DNA from: Mya arenaria
Lineage: Eukaryota > Mollusca > Bivalvia > Myida > Myidae
Direction: 5' to 3'
Assembly (NCBI RefSeq): GCF_026914265.1
Contig: NC_069130.1
Location: forward strand, 40,584,929 to 40,648,928
DNA length: 64,000 bases
A program made the translations under genes and the position numbers. Shown here piece by piece: positions 23,985-36,424 of the stretch (position 1 is its first letter; the number at the start of each line of letters is the position of its first letter). The notes beneath the pieces were generated by a model. The model had not been told where the DNA came from and made no database searches. It was given only the letters and a program-made list of their open reading frames with translations.

Positions 23985-24390
23985 ACAATGCATTGAAACT
24001 TACTAACTGAAGTACCACATAGTTTACAATTAATTTATTTTTAGCATTTTTTTCGTATTTTTTATTAAAAAGGATTACTACATATGTCTACCTAGTAGAT
24101 TTCCTTTCTTATGCGTGATTGGCTAGTCGATGTTATCACGTGATATTTTCAAGTTTGGTATATAGCTTGAATATTCCTACCATTCAGGGTAAGCCGTCGT
24201 AGCACAGTGGATACAACACTGGACTGCAATTTTGACACGGTTTCGAACCCGGTCTCCGAATTTTTTTACATTTTGGTATTTAATACAATTATGATATCAA
24301 AGAGTAAAACATTTTATTTAAATAATTGTCCTGAGATTCGTTACAGAAAATAACTTTTTGGTGCTTATCTGGTGTACAGTCCCTTTAACG
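23985..24390 (+). mobile_element. MITE-like unit with an internal tRNA-like head
   Basis: A tRNA-like stretch at 24191-24260 contains an A-box-like tagcacagtggatacaac and a B box ggtttcgaacc. It is followed by AT-rich sequence ending atctggtgtacagtccctt, the same terminal word as the inverted-repeat MITE at 48620-49155. The left terminus was not found. The tRNA-like part resembles a Cys-type (GCA) anticodon arm but pairs poorly, so it is not called a functional tRNA. Confidence 0.5.
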
Positions 24391-24429
24391 TGTATTTTCA
24401 TTTTACATTACGAAGTTTAAATTGATTGC

Positions 24430-24620
24430 AAGTGACGTGTATTATTGCATGAGTAATTCAGATTCACAAGAGTAAAGTTTAACTGCTAAATTGAAATAAT
24501 TACGCGATATACTTGCAACGCAGTCAAAGCAAGTTCATTGTACATTGTACTGACATTGTAAATCGTTCATGTACCTCCGAGGATGATTCTGATGGAGAAT
24601 GGCCGAGGTGTGCTTAATGC
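24430..24620 (+). repeat. Dispersed repeat family copy
   Basis: A roughly 180-bp repeat running from gtattattgcatgagtaatt through gaaataattacgcgat to a ggagaatggccgag end. Similar copies lie at 48188-48355 and 62147-62330 (+) and 62880-63070 (-). The copy in each Ly6 unit helps to define the unit boundaries. Confidence 0.65.
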
Positions 24621-24966
24621 ATATTCATAAAGATATCATCATCAATGATATGCCTTTTGATACAAGATGATAAATGTACCAGTAAAATTAAAGAATTTTG
24701 GCGTGTCACTCAATTTGTTAAGCAAACTCTCAAAATATCATAAGTTATGGCTATTCGTTGTTTAAGAATACTTTTATGAAGACAAGTTGATTCACTGTCA
24801 GTTGTTGTACGAATCCTTCATATCCACCTGCGCTGGGTCTTGTGGTTTTAATCATAGATATATAAATTTACCTTCTAATAATTTCCGACATCATCATCTA
24901 CATGTGAAAGCTGAATGACACAGCAGTGTCAAATGCAATCGGAACACCTCGGTCATTTTCCATCGA

Positions 24967-25062
24967 AAACAAGCTGGCGACGTCAGCTGCGCATACACCA
25001 GCTTCCAACAATCCTAAAGCGATAGTTCTGTCATCTGACGAAAAGCTTGGACGACATATCAT
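24967..25062 (-). mobile_element. Tc1-like transposase helix-turn-helix remnant
   Basis: The minus-strand frame reads RPSFSSDDRTIALGLLEAGV then CAADVASLF, which looks like the first N-terminal helix-turn-helix of Tc1/mariner-type transposases (DDR..A.G.L.AG....VA..F). It is cut off by a copy of the cattttccatcgaaaac repeat. No catalytic domain follows. Confidence 0.4.
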
Positions 25063-25844
25063 AATTGTTGTCGATGAGTTATGTTCAGATGATTTACCTG
25101 TGATCAATTCACTTTTTATTTGGATCAATTGTCGACAAACTCTGGACATCCAACTTTACATGTGCACGTTTAGCACGTGATTTAAGAAAAATAACAAACA
25201 GTTTAATGCAGAGGTTTATCGTGAATTTTCTTGTGCATTTGTGATAACTAGGTCAATCACATGTTGTATGCAAGAATTCAATTTAAAACTATCAAAATTA
25301 ATTAATTATGATAAAAATGAAAATAATGATTTTTTTTATTCTGAGTATAGTATAGACACATTAGAACGTTCTAGAAATTTAATCGACCGTACGTGCTAGT
25401 GACGATTACAAACTTTCTTTGAACCATTATATAAGGCAGTTAAGTTCAACAAATCGTCCCGCGTGCGTGAATTACAAACAAAATAATTATAATCATATTG
25501 TTCCTATTTAAAGTGTCTAAACAAAAATAGGAAAGCATGTATAACCCCGCCCTTGCATAAATTTTATGACGTTTTAAGAATAACAACGATTGATGGGAAA
25601 ACAGATGACCAAGAGCATAGTTATGTAAATGTGCAAGAAATGAAGAAACATTAAATTCACCAATCACAGAAGATGAAATAGAGAAAATGATTTATGAAAT
25701 GCAACGGCAAGGCTTCAAGCTCAACTCGCGTTATGATTCAAAATCACTTATGTTCAAAGAAAATTAAAAAGCGCATTTCTATATATACATTATATCGATA
25801 TACGTCATTGTTCAATATTCTTAAGAAATTCAGTTTAAAGGCAT
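25063..25844. other. Upstream flank of the giant element (Ly6 unit 1)
   Basis: No gene seen. Parts (actcgcgttatgattcaaaatcac and the cagtttaaaggcataaaatt end) are homologous to unit 2 at 49210-49250 and 51430-51450, showing that the two Ly6 units are co-linear here. Confidence 0.55.
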
Positions 25845-25851
25845 AAAATTA
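25845..25851 (+). repeat. Left target-site duplication (AAAATTA)
   Basis: Seven-base direct repeat matching 45588-45594 on the other side of the large element. Confidence 0.8.
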
Positions 25852-25867
25852 AATGTTCGTGAAGTTG

Positions 25868-26335
25868 GCAGACTGGCAGCTCAGCAGCCCAGCAGCGTGA
25901 AGTCAGCAGCCCAGCAGACGGGCAGCCTAGCAGCGTGAAGTCAGCAGCCCAGCAGACTGACAGCCTAGCAGCGTGAAGTCAGCAGCCCAGCAGCCCAGCA
26001 GCCCAGCAGCGTGAAGTCAGCAAACCGGCAGACTGGCAGCCCAGCAGCGTGAAGTCAGCAGCCCAGCAGACTGACAGCCTAGCAGCGTGTAGTCAGCAGC
26101 CCAGCAGACTGACAGCCTAGCAGCGTGAAGTCAGCAGACCGGCAGCCCAGCAGCTTGAAGTCAGCAGCCCAGCAGACTGGCAGCCTAGCAGCGTGAAGTC
26201 AGCAGCCTACCAGACTGACAGCATAGCAGCGTGAAGTCAGCAGCCTAGCAGACTAGCAGCATAGCAGCGTGAGTTAGCAGTCTAGAAGCCTGCCGGCGTG
26301 AAGTCAAAAGCTGGGCAGCTGGGCAGATTAGCAGC
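25868..26335 (+). repeat. 38-bp terminal minisatellite, left end of giant element
   Basis: About twelve copies of a cag-rich unit (cagcgtgaagtcagcagccc then agcagactgacagcctag). The same array is inverted at 45125-45580, and a short inverted stretch recurs at 27890-27950. Confidence 0.9.
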
Positions 26336-27889
26336 TATGCTAAGACGAACTCGTGTGAAGTTTCCCGTCGGTTTTCAGTTTTCAAAGCCAGAAAAAAACA
26401 TAAAAAATGAAAAAAAAAAATCATTTACAATAGTTGGTTGGCAATACACACCTTAAACTAAAGCAAAAATACTAAAATGAATCATTTAAAAACATGTACA
26501 CTATTTCTTTTTTGTGAACTAAAGAAATCAATTTACTCCACTTTTTGATTTCACGCGTCTGACACCCCAAGCAGCCCTAGGCGTTTTACGGTATTTTTAC
26601 TCGGGCTGGATACATGGCTTCTAGTATATGAAAAATGAAAAAAAAATCATTCACAATAATTCGTTTGCAAAATACTCTTTAAATGACGCAAATACTAAAA
26701 TGAATACTTTTTCAACATTTACACTATTCTTTCAGCTCCAGGCGTTTTATGGTATTTTTACTCGGGCTGGATACTTGGTTTCTAGTATATGAAACGTTCG
26801 AATGATTACAAGTTTAATTACTTAACAACACGGAAATTTCAGAAATTCATGTTTTCAAAGCCGAAAAAAAATGAAAAAATAATTCACAATAATTCGTTTG
26901 CAAAATACTCTTAAAATGACGCAAAATACTAGAATGATTACTTTTTCAACATTTACACTATTCTTTGAGTGTGAACTATAAACATCACTTTACTTCACTT
27001 TTCTATTTTAGTTTTCATTCTGGCAGCCCCAAGCAGCCCCGGGCAGCCCCGTGCGTTTTATGGTATTTTTACTCGGGCTGGATACATTGTTTCTAGTATA
27101 TGAAACTTTTGAATGATTACAAGTTAAATGACTAAACAACACGGAAAATTCAGAAATTCATGTTTTCAAAGCCGAAAAAAATGAGAGAAAAATATTCACA
27201 ATAGTTCGTTTGTAAAACACCCCTTTAAATGACGCAAAAATACTCAAATAAATAATTTAAAAACATTTACACTATTTTTTTGTGTGAACTAAAAACATCA
27301 CTTTACTCCACTTTTCGACTTTAGTTTTCTGGCAGCCCGGAACAGCCTGGAGCAGCCTCAAGCGTATAACGATATTTTTACACGGGCTGGATACAAGGCT
27401 TTAATTCTGTGTAACGTTCGGATGATTCCAAGTTTAATGACTTTAAAGCAAAGATAAGATGTAGAATGTTACAGAACACTAATTATTTAACGTAATCTTG
27501 CTACAATTTCACTCGATTTTTATCGCCCTGCTAAGACGAAATCGTGCGAAGTTTCCCGTCGTTTTTGTAAAAAAAGCGCGTCTTCAAATTCAAAACACTT
27601 CATTTTGCCATTTAAGCTGTAATTTAGTTTCCCTTACCACACTAGGCAACAAGAGCGTTATATGTTGAATATTGTCTTTTTTAACAACACGGAAAATTCA
27701 GAAATTCATGTTTTCAAAGCCGAAAAAAATGAAAAAAATATATTCACAATAGTTCGTTTGTAAAACACCCCCTTTAAATGACGCAAAAATACTCAAATGA
27801 ATAATTTAAAAAACATTTACACTATTTTTTGTGCGAAGTTTCCCGTCGTTTTTGTAAAAAAAAAAAAACGTGCGTCTTCAAATTCAAAA
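26336..27889 (+). repeat. Subterminal repeat blocks, left arm
   Basis: Repeated modules each carry gggctggatac (26603, 26764, 27074, 27383), a short agcagccc-rich word, aattcatgttttcaaagccg and an atttacactatt block. A separate word (ctaagacgaa..cgtg..gaagtttcccgtcg) marks module borders at 26339, 27530 and about 27830. Confidence 0.85.
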
Positions 27890-28089
27890 GCTGCTATGCT
27901 GCTAGTCTGCTAGGCTGCTGACTTCACGCTGCTAGGCTGTCAGTCTCTTGTCTTACGTTTTTATTTTAAACTCGTCTATAACGTCATTTTTCGCGAGGAA
28001 AACGGCGTCGTGTTTCGCTGAATAAGTGCGCCTTTCTTTATTTGTTGATTTTTGTTTTGATTTTTTAAATACATGTATTCATTGTTTAA

Positions 28090-28420
28090 TTACAAATGGC
28101 CTGATATCAAGAAAAGTGTACCTTACCGACTTTTTTGTGCAGAATCAAATAATCTAACACCTATACCTGTTTCTTATTCAATACGTATTACATTGAAACG
28201 TTTAACATGACGTTAAACGTAATATTATTAATGCTAAAAAGAGCTTAGTTTTGAATAAACCACTGATCAATTGAAGATAACAGGAATTGTTTTTGTTAAA
28301 TTCATAATTCAACATGGTTTCCTTCTGTTAAACTCCAAATATTAAACATAATCAAAATATTTAACACTGATTATAAATGAACTATATTTAAATAGTTAAT
28401 AAAAGCACAATTTGTTAAAG
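28090..28420 (+). repeat. Inner block of the left arm
   Basis: Contains aagaaaagtgtaccttaccgac, acaggtat-type words and acgttaaacgtaatattatt, all inverted at 41705-42005 in the right arm. This marks the inner limit of the inverted arms. Confidence 0.8.
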
Positions 28421-28726
28421 TTATACGTTCAGCGGTAATTAGAAAAATACGTGAGAATAAATAAAATTAAAATTGTATGATATACTAGTTCATATCATAT
28501 TCATTTGATGTTACATTTCAATTTTTTATAAAGAAAACTCGCATTTGTTGATATTTTGGAGATCAAAGATATCAACTTTCGAATTACCCGCCACAGTTCG
28601 TAGCCGTTCGTAGCCAGCTTCGGAATCGATCATTTGCATAATACATGAATGAAGCGCCCGTATACATGTAAACAACCGATACTGGCGATAGCGACTTTCA
28701 TTCAGCTACCAACATGATCAAAAGAA

Positions 28727-31590
28727 ATGTTTCTACCAGTTACTCTTGAGGTTAGAGCGTTATTTTATTTTACTTCTAACCGACCTTTTAATGAGGTAAT
28801 GAACGAACTTGCATTTTATTGTTTATATTTTCTAAATTCTACCATAAATCAAAAGGCATGTCTACAGTAACTGAAGTGGGTGGGGTAAAATTAAGTTAAT
28901 ATTCAATCGCGCCTAATTTATCATAGATATCGTACAGTATTATGTTTGGAGCAACGCATACTTGTAAGTAAACGTGCATTTGATTTCTGGACCATTAATT
29001 CATGATTGGTTGACTTATTTCTATTGTAAAAAAGATGAAACTAAAAGTAAATCACGTAGTGATCTGCATGGGTGTCAGGTAGATAATTTACTGTACAGTA
29101 TAGATAAAATTCTTATTTTTGTATTTTCAGTCACCTCCAAGCATTCCCTTATTATTTTTGTATTTTCAGTCACCTCCATTCCCTTATCCCAAATTGATAT
29201 TAAAAGAGAATGTTGATGAGCCTGATCCGTCGATTCAAATACCATAACTCAGCCAACCCAAAAAAAACAACAGCGTAAGTTTATAACACGTACATCATCT
29301 TAGAAATCCATTTTAAATGTGTATTTTAATGTACTTCAATGATGCAGAGAATTAAGGATCCAAAACTAGATCACTCTATAATTTGACACTTCACATAAGT
29401 GAAACTACAAGTTGATCAAGTAATAATTAATATGTTTGGGGGGGGGGGGGGCACAATTATGTTTGGTGGGTACTCCTTTCCATATTGTTTTTTATATTGT
29501 ATATTTTAAAGCTGAATTCTCACTAATTGGCCGTTTTGACTTTTTATATATAATTTGTCTTTAATTGCCATTATACTTCCCAAATGTTCTTCAAGTTTCC
29601 AAAACATGTCAGTATTTGCAATTGAAATGTGAACATGTAAGAATTATGCAACAGTCAATTGTAACTACGCCCCCCAATCCCCCCAGGTCCGGCGAAATGG
29701 GCCGTGTTTTACCTCCAATGTGAACCTGGGTGAATGCGGTGGTTTTGTCTAGTGCTTAAATAGCGGGGAATGAGCCTTACCTTTGATCCCCGTGGGTGCA
29801 GTTGCATTTGGTGGGGATTTTACCAGCAGTTCAGGGATATTTTCTGGACCTAAAGTCAAAGTCCCTGCTTCCCGCACCGGTGGGGGGGGGGGGCATGGTT
29901 ACAACTAACTGGTTTGTTGTTTTGGAATAAATGTAAACAAGTTGATCAATAATGAGAGTAAGCTTCAGGGCTTTTTCTATAGTACCCACAGCTCAGACTA
30001 TCAGACCCATTCCCAAAGCAACATATACAATATTTTTTCCCAATCTTCAGAAAAAAATCCTAGTCAAACAAAGGCAAAAATAACAAACGTTTTTATGGAA
30101 GTCTTTTTACCTGTACTGGCTCATTCAGCATCCTAATTAACCATGTGTTATGTAATCTAATGTTTTGGAAATATATGAAATCAGAAATTATTGATTTTCA
30201 TCACATTCAGAGATCGATCAGTATGAAATATTTTGTGTCATGATTTATTGCGAAAGATATTTATACCCCAAGTATTGATATTTCAGGCATTTAAGGTCTT
30301 TTGAACGGGAAAATAAACTTATTTATAAAAAATTCTCTATTCGCAGGAGACGGAAAGTCTTGTTTTTTTAACTGTAAAATTTCCCTATTTAGGAATATTT
30401 GCGACTCAAAATTCCCAAAATGTCTAGTGCCTTTTGCCAAACAAAGCGCTGCGCTATTTTAAAGGTACAATTTTACTTGTAATATTATTTATTATCTTTA
30501 GAAACAAGTGAGCAAGCTGACAAAGCTGCAACTTCAGGGAGCAATTATAAGGGTCATCAAGATGGAGCCAGGATTCATGATGCTCGTATTAGAGGTGCTG
30601 GACCAGAGTCTGAGGAAGGGAGTAGAACTCCAAGCTGGTTTGAGTGTGCTTCAACTGCCGGGACATTTCAATGCAGAGTTAAAAAGTATGTTGTAGCCGG
30701 GAGGCCAGTCTTTCTCAAACTGCTGTAAGAACCTTATAGAAACTAAAATTCAGTATAGATCTAAGACATGAGTGTACCTAAATGTTAAATGAAGTTGATA
30801 TTTATGAACAATATTATAACATTTCATATGAATTTAAAAGCTGGTTTTACATTATTTAATACTGCTAATGAGTTCTTGAAAATTTGTACTGAAAAATGGA
30901 TACTTGACAACTCATTTGCATGTTTGTACTTCATAGGAAGTCTAGTGTTGTATTTTTCTAAAAAATATGGTTTTAAACATCTTAACATGCATGTAGTCAC
31001 ACACAGGCAGACCAAGTTGAATTGTTGGCATGTATGAAATATGGGCAGTGTTATTTTATAAACGTTTAAAAGCTATTTTATATGCTGGCAAAGTTTGTAT
31101 CTACTAAGTTATTAAAAGCACTCCTGTTTAGGTGAGTGCTGAGAACTTTCTTGAACATTCGTACTGAAGTAAGTATGACTTAATAGTAGCACATCACTGG
31201 ATATTTCCTATTTTTAATCTTAGTATCTGTGAATTATGCTACTGACTTTTGATAAACCTTCCCTCTTTCAGGACTCTGACCTCCTTGTTTTGAATGAAGA
31301 AGTTCTAACCCTTGCCCATTTGATGAGGCAGGATTTCTTGTGTTCATTGATGAGGAGGACCAGGCACACCCAACCGCTACTAGGCGACTTATATTGTGTT
31401 CTGACACAGAGTTATTTTTGGGCTGGTGACAAGAGGGCTATTCCCTTATGTTGTGTGGAGAGTCCAGGAAACCTTCCCGATTCCCTAAGAACAATACACT
31501 GGCCTTGTGCAAAGGAGGGTTCAGTAGATGAACACAATTTTTGCAGACGGATCGTATCTGTTCTCTTGATTTTCTTAAATATTAAAATAT
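28727..31590 (+). other. Candidate spliced exons inside giant element (+ strand)
   Basis: Three stretches have splice context. The ATG at 28727 gives MFLPVTLE ending at GAG|gttaga. An exon at 29170-29274 follows gtattttcag, reads PPFPYPKLILKENVDEPDPS and ends at AGC|gtaagt; its frame is not open throughout. An exon at 30502-30724 lies between ttatctttag and CT|gtaaga and has two overlapping long open frames. A further exon-like stretch follows ccctctttcag from 31272, open for 107 codons. No family is recognised. Phases do not give one clean product, so this may be a decayed gene or captured host sequence. Confidence 0.25.
29652..29913 (-). mobile_element. GC-rich MITE, copy 1 (GTAACCACGCCCC ends)
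   Basis: The ends read agtcaattgtaactacgccc and gcatggttacaactaact in inverse orientation. The interior has the gggactttgac / ggtaaaatccc words found in the copies at 39621-39908 and 50293-50613. Orientation is opposite to those two. Confidence 0.7.
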
Positions 31591-31761
31591 GATATAAACA
31601 ATATCAGGTCATTTTTGTATACTTTTGTGAATGACTTGTTATTTTATAAATACTGATTTGTACTGTCTTTGGTTGCTAAACTGTCATTAAGTAATTTTCT
31701 CGTTTCAATTTGAAAGCCAGAAAACCTGCATGTTATGTATACTCATGTTATTGTTTATATT

Positions 31762-32820
31762 TATGCCCCCTCCGAGGAAGAGGGGTATATTGCATTGCAC
31801 ATGTTGGTCGGACGATTCGCAGCTTTGTTGGTAGACCAAAGCTTGTCTAAGTGATAACTCAACAACTGAAGGACAGATGGTTATCAAACTTGACATGAAT
31901 GTTGGGCCTGACCAGTAGATAACCCTATTGATTTAAGGGGTCATCAGGTCCAAGTTCAAGATCACAGTGACCTTTAATGGTATAAAGTTGTTAAAGCTTG
32001 TCCGAGAAATAACTCAAAAATACCTGAACGTACGGTATGGTTATCAAATTTGACATGGAGGCTGGGCCTGATTAGTAGATGACCCCTATTGATTTTAGGA
32101 GTCATTGGGCCAATGGTAACAGTCACAGTGACCTTTAAGTTGAAAAGGTTAACAAAGATTCTCTGAGTGATATCACAACAATGTCTGGCCCTATGATCAT
32201 CAAACTTGACATTGAGGCTGGGTATGACCATAACTGATTTAAGGAGTCATTGGCCCTAAGTGACGAAAGTGCGTTAAGAATGAACGAGTGATAAATCAAC
32301 AATGCCTGCACCCATGGCTCTCAAACATGATAAGGGAATTTGGCTTTACCAGTAGATGGTTCATTTTGATTTCAGGGGTAATCAGGTCAAAGGTGAAGGT
32401 TACAGTGACCTTGAAAGCATATTCGTGTGATTACTTGACAATGCCTGCACCCATGGTTCTCAAACTTGCCATCTAGGTTGGGGGTGACCAGTTGATGATC
32501 TTATAGATCTTGAAGTCAGAGGTCAACCTATATGCATGATTAAGTATTTTGTCATATTTACTTATTTCCTGCTGCTGAAAGGATATATTTTTATCTGCAA
32601 ATATCAGTCATCATCTGAACATGATTTAGAACTTTACTTACTATCCTCACACTTTGAACGGTCATAATCTTAAAACTGCCGCAAAGGCATCTAATGTCAA
32701 TGACAAGTCAGCTGTCATTTCAGTCTTTGCATATTTAATTCAATTTGCGGAAAAAGCCTGACAACTTGGCGCTCCTCAAGGGGAGGGGGTTCATATGTTT
32801 GACAAACATCTCTTGTTTTT
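31762..32820 (+). repeat. Mollusc-type dispersed repeat with internal 150-bp units
   Basis: Begins atgccccctccgaggaagag and ends near acaaacatctcttgttt. The interior repeats gataactcaacaa, ggttatcaaacttgacat and cacagtgacctt several times. Similar-looking repeats are common in bivalve genomes, from general knowledge and not checked. Confidence 0.6.
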
Positions 32821-33389
32821 CTGTTTAAAAACGCTTTCAAATGACACTCAAGCAATATGTCTGTTTGAATCCAAATTTCACATTTTATCTTTAAAATGTG
32901 TCATACCTTTCTCAACCTTGTTTAGAAATAATAAAATGGACCTAAAGCAGGCTCAATTTTGATACAGCCCATTTCTTAAGTAGAACAAAGATTAATGCAA
33001 AAAAACACTTTCCCACAAAGAAGTAAATAACTGAAATAAAACCATGAAGATCCCACAGTTTGTTGACTTCTTCTTGATTTAAAAACTCAAATCTTATATA
33101 TCCGATAACTTGCGTAAGCAAAATAGTAAATAAGAGGGCCAAATGGCACTGAATCGCTCACCTGTCATATATTGCACATTCTTCCATTATATACAAATAT
33201 TAAAAAACTAAGCCTATGAACACGGGGCGTGGCCAATTTTGACCCCAGGGCTAAAGTTTGAACAATCTTAATAGTGGTCCGATAAACAATGCTTCATACC
33301 AAATATCTAAGGCCTTCGCCTTTTGGTTTCGGAGAAGAAGATTTTTTAAGTTTTCATCATATACATATATATAAGGAAACCCATGACCG

Positions 33390-33401
33390 CCCGGGTGGGG
33401 C
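33390..33401 (+). repeat. SINE target-site duplication, left
   Basis: cccgggtggggc, repeated at 33690-33701. Confidence 0.75.
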
Positions 33402-33689
33402 TATCCGTCTCCGTGGCCTTGTGGTTAAGCGTCCGCCTACGGAGCGGGAGGTCGTGGGTTCGATCCCGGGCCGCGTCATACCGAAAGACGTTAAAAGCTG
33501 GTACAAGTAGCTCCCTTGCCTGGCGCTTGGCATTTAAAGGGTAGTGCTTGGGAAAGTGGTAAACTCAGTACTGGTTCTACCCAGGAAAGTTGTATCCCGT
33601 GTATCGGTGCTTTACACTGGGCACGTTAAAGAACCAAGAGGTCTCTTCGCAAAAGGGCAGACCTTGATAAACTCAAATAAACAAACAAA
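33402..33689 (+). mobile_element. tRNA-derived SINE
   Basis: The head has an A box (gtggccttgtggttaagcg), an anticodon arm with an ACG-like loop and a B box (ggttcgatccc), followed by a conserved-looking body (ggtacaagtagctcccttgc) and a caaataaacaaacaaac tail. Twelve-base target duplications (cccgggtggggc) flank it. It sits inside the 166-bp tandem array and so is younger than it. Confidence 0.85.
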
Positions 33690-35162
33690 CCCGGGTGGGG
33701 CCATTTTTTGACCCCAGGGCCAAAGATTGAACAATATTGGTACAAGTCAACTAGATGATATATCATGCCAAATATCTAAGCTCTTGTCACTACTTGATTT
33801 TACATGCGTATCTATATATGTATATTTGTTATTAATTGTTGTATGTGGCCCATATTGAAAATTGGTATGTGCACTAAATATGTTATCCAGTTTAAATTAA
33901 GACGTTACATGTCTTTGTGAGTTCGGAGAAGATTTTTTAAGTTTTCACTATAACACATATAGAGAAAACCCATCAGCCCCGGGGTGTGGCCAATTTTGAC
34001 CCAAGGGCCATAATTTGAACAAACTTTGTAGAGTTCCACTAGACGATGAATCATGCCAAATATCTAAGCTCTAAGCAACGTAAGTTCAGAGGAGATGATT
34101 TTTGAAGTTTTCACTATAAACATATAGAGAAAACCCATGACCCCCCCAAGGGGGCAGGGCCAATTTTGACCCCAAGGCCATAATTTGAACAATCTTTGTA
34201 GAGGTCCACTAGACGATGAATCATGCCAAATATCTAAGCTCTAGTCCAAGTAAGTTAAGAGGAGAAGATTTTTGAAGTTTTAACTATAAACATATCAAGT
34301 ATACCCATGACCCCCCGGGGTGGGGCCAATTTTGACCCCAAGGCCATAATTTGAACAATCTTTGTAGAGGTCCACTAGACGATGAATCATGCCAAATATC
34401 TAAGCTCTAGTCCAAGTAAGTTCAAAGGAGAAGATTTTTGAAGTTTTCACTATAAACATATAGAGAAAACCCATGACCCCCCGGGGCAGGGCCAATTTTG
34501 ACCCCAAGGCCATAATTTGAACAACCTCTGTAAAGGTCCACTGGACGATGAACCATGCCAAATATCTAAGCTCTAGTCCAAGTAAGTTAAGAGGAGAAGA
34601 TTTTTGAAGTTTTAACTATAAACATATAGAGAATACGCATGACCCCCCGGGGTGGGGCCAATTTTGACCCCAAGGCCATAATTTGAACAAACTTTGTAGA
34701 GGTCCACTAGACGATGAATCATGACAAATATCTAAGCTCTAGGCCAATTAAGTTCAGAGGAGAAGATTTTTCAAGTTTTCACTATTAACATATAGAGAAA
34801 ACCCATGACCCCCGGGGCGGGGCCAATTTTGACCCAAGGGCCATAATTTGAACAATCTTGGTAGAGGACCATTTGGTGATCCTACCTACCATATATCAAC
34901 GGCCTTAGCCTTGTGTATTGGGAGAAGAAGATTTTTAAAGTTTTTCCTTTTGGTTGCCATGGCAACCAGAGTTCTGCATGGAATTGAATTCTTTGAACAA
35001 CTTTGATAGAAGACCACCCAAGGAACATCCCTATGAAGTTTATTAATATTGGCCCAGCGGTTAAGGAGGAGATGTCTTTTAAGTAAATTGTTGACGGACG
35101 ACGCACGCCAGACAAAAGGCAATCACAAAAGCTCACCTTGTCACAAAGTGACAGGTGAGCTA

Positions 35163-36238
35163 AAAAAGAGCTGCCTCTGTATGCACCCGAAGAGTTGTTC
35201 GGAATGGTCAGTATGTATGATTTGCTGGTATGTGACAATTGCTCCTTAAGTGCTTATTATATTTTGAAAGTTAATATAAACAGATGAATTCTTGAAAATG
35301 CTAGTCAATTTACAAAATACCCAACCACAACACTGTTCTGAAATGGTCTTAAAAACGTTTGTTTAGGTTAACATCCCCAAAATTATAAGGCAGGTAAGGT
35401 AGAGATGTTATTCAAAAAAATGCTCTTTCTTGTGATTGTTGTCATTTCTCGCAAACATCACTATTTCTAGCCAGTGTCACTTATATAAAACTGTTGTTAC
35501 GGAGCTATATAATGTCAAAAGTTAATGAGAGTTAATGTTTAAAAGAAATACTAATGTTGGCCCAGTTATCTAAAAGCTAACTTGTCTACATGTTGTGTTT
35601 TTTTTTTCTTTTACAGAAAGATTCCATGAAAAACAAAAATTTAATTTGACATTTTGTTTATTTTTGAGAACTTCACCAAAATAATCATCACATATAAATC
35701 AATATACATGTATGAACTTCCAAAGTATCCTATGTGCTTTTGATATACCCTATTTTCAAAGGGTTTTGGTCAGGTTCCATCCACTTTAATATAAAATCAA
35801 ACTTTTTTTAAATACTTAAAATGCGTTAGCATGTCGCAGGTAACACGACTTATAAAGCTGAAGAGAACAAATATACACACAAATTTACATGATTGCGAGT
35901 ACATATTTTGCTTTTAGTACCCAAGTATTTCTTAAAAAGTGACCATATTTTTTACCGTATGTGACAAACTTGATCTCCCTTAACATTTCATCAAGGTGAA
36001 CATTCTCACTAAGTTTGAACACATGTAATCTTACAAAGCAATATCAAGGTTTGATTCTATAACGTTTTAAAAATAAAATCAAGTGACTTCCATTCAGTCC
36101 ACATGTGACCTAGTTTCAAACAAGACAACAATGAGACCATTGTTATTAAGTTTCATGAATATTGGAGCACATAGTAAACCTCTAGAAATGTCTCTTATTA
36201 AACCTAGATTCTTGCTCGCTGTACAATTCCCTTCTTGG
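35163..36238. other. Interior of giant element, no gene seen
   Basis: AT-rich sequence without recognisable coding or repeats beyond short A/T runs. Confidence 0.4.
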
Positions 36239-36424
36239 TTAAGGAGATAACTGTTCAAGGTGGCTAGAGATTTGTCGAGGATAGTGCTTCTCCATAACAG
36301 CCTTTCTACCCATATCGAAAAATTGTTGGTCAAGTGACACATGAAGATCAGTTTCTTCAGCGACTCTGTATGGATAGGTCTTTTTTCTTTCACTGCGTTT
36401 ACTGGGGAATATTGCCATCCTCTT
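36239..36424 (-). other. Open frame, 59 codons, basic (possible terminal exon)
   Basis: On - the frame from ATG at 36418 reads MAIFPSKRSERKKTYPYRVA and ends in HLEQLSP. It can be entered from a weak acceptor (caatag) at 36425. It is rich in Lys/Arg near the start. It lies downstream of the three-exon candidate 37188-40193 and could be its alternative last exon. No family recognised. Confidence 0.25.

Larger units (their letters stand above)
33155..35162. repeat. 2-kb repeat element, 166-bp tandem units and hairpin end
   Basis: Starts gctcacctgtcat and ends gtgacaggtgagc (inverted). The right end is itself a hairpin (gctcaccttgtcac...gtgacaggtgagc, 35131-35160). Inside are about eight tandem units of about 166 bp marked by ggccaattttgacccc, aatttgaacaa and ccaaatatctaagctct. 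A SINE is inserted into one unit. Confidence 0.8.

Noticed and set aside
25868-26335. CRISPR array
   Set aside because: Regular repeats without unique spacers, in a eukaryotic context; this is a plain minisatellite.
33289-33510. 73-codon frame across 33289-33510
   Set aside because: It spans the 166-bp array and the head of the inserted SINE, so it is a chance frame.
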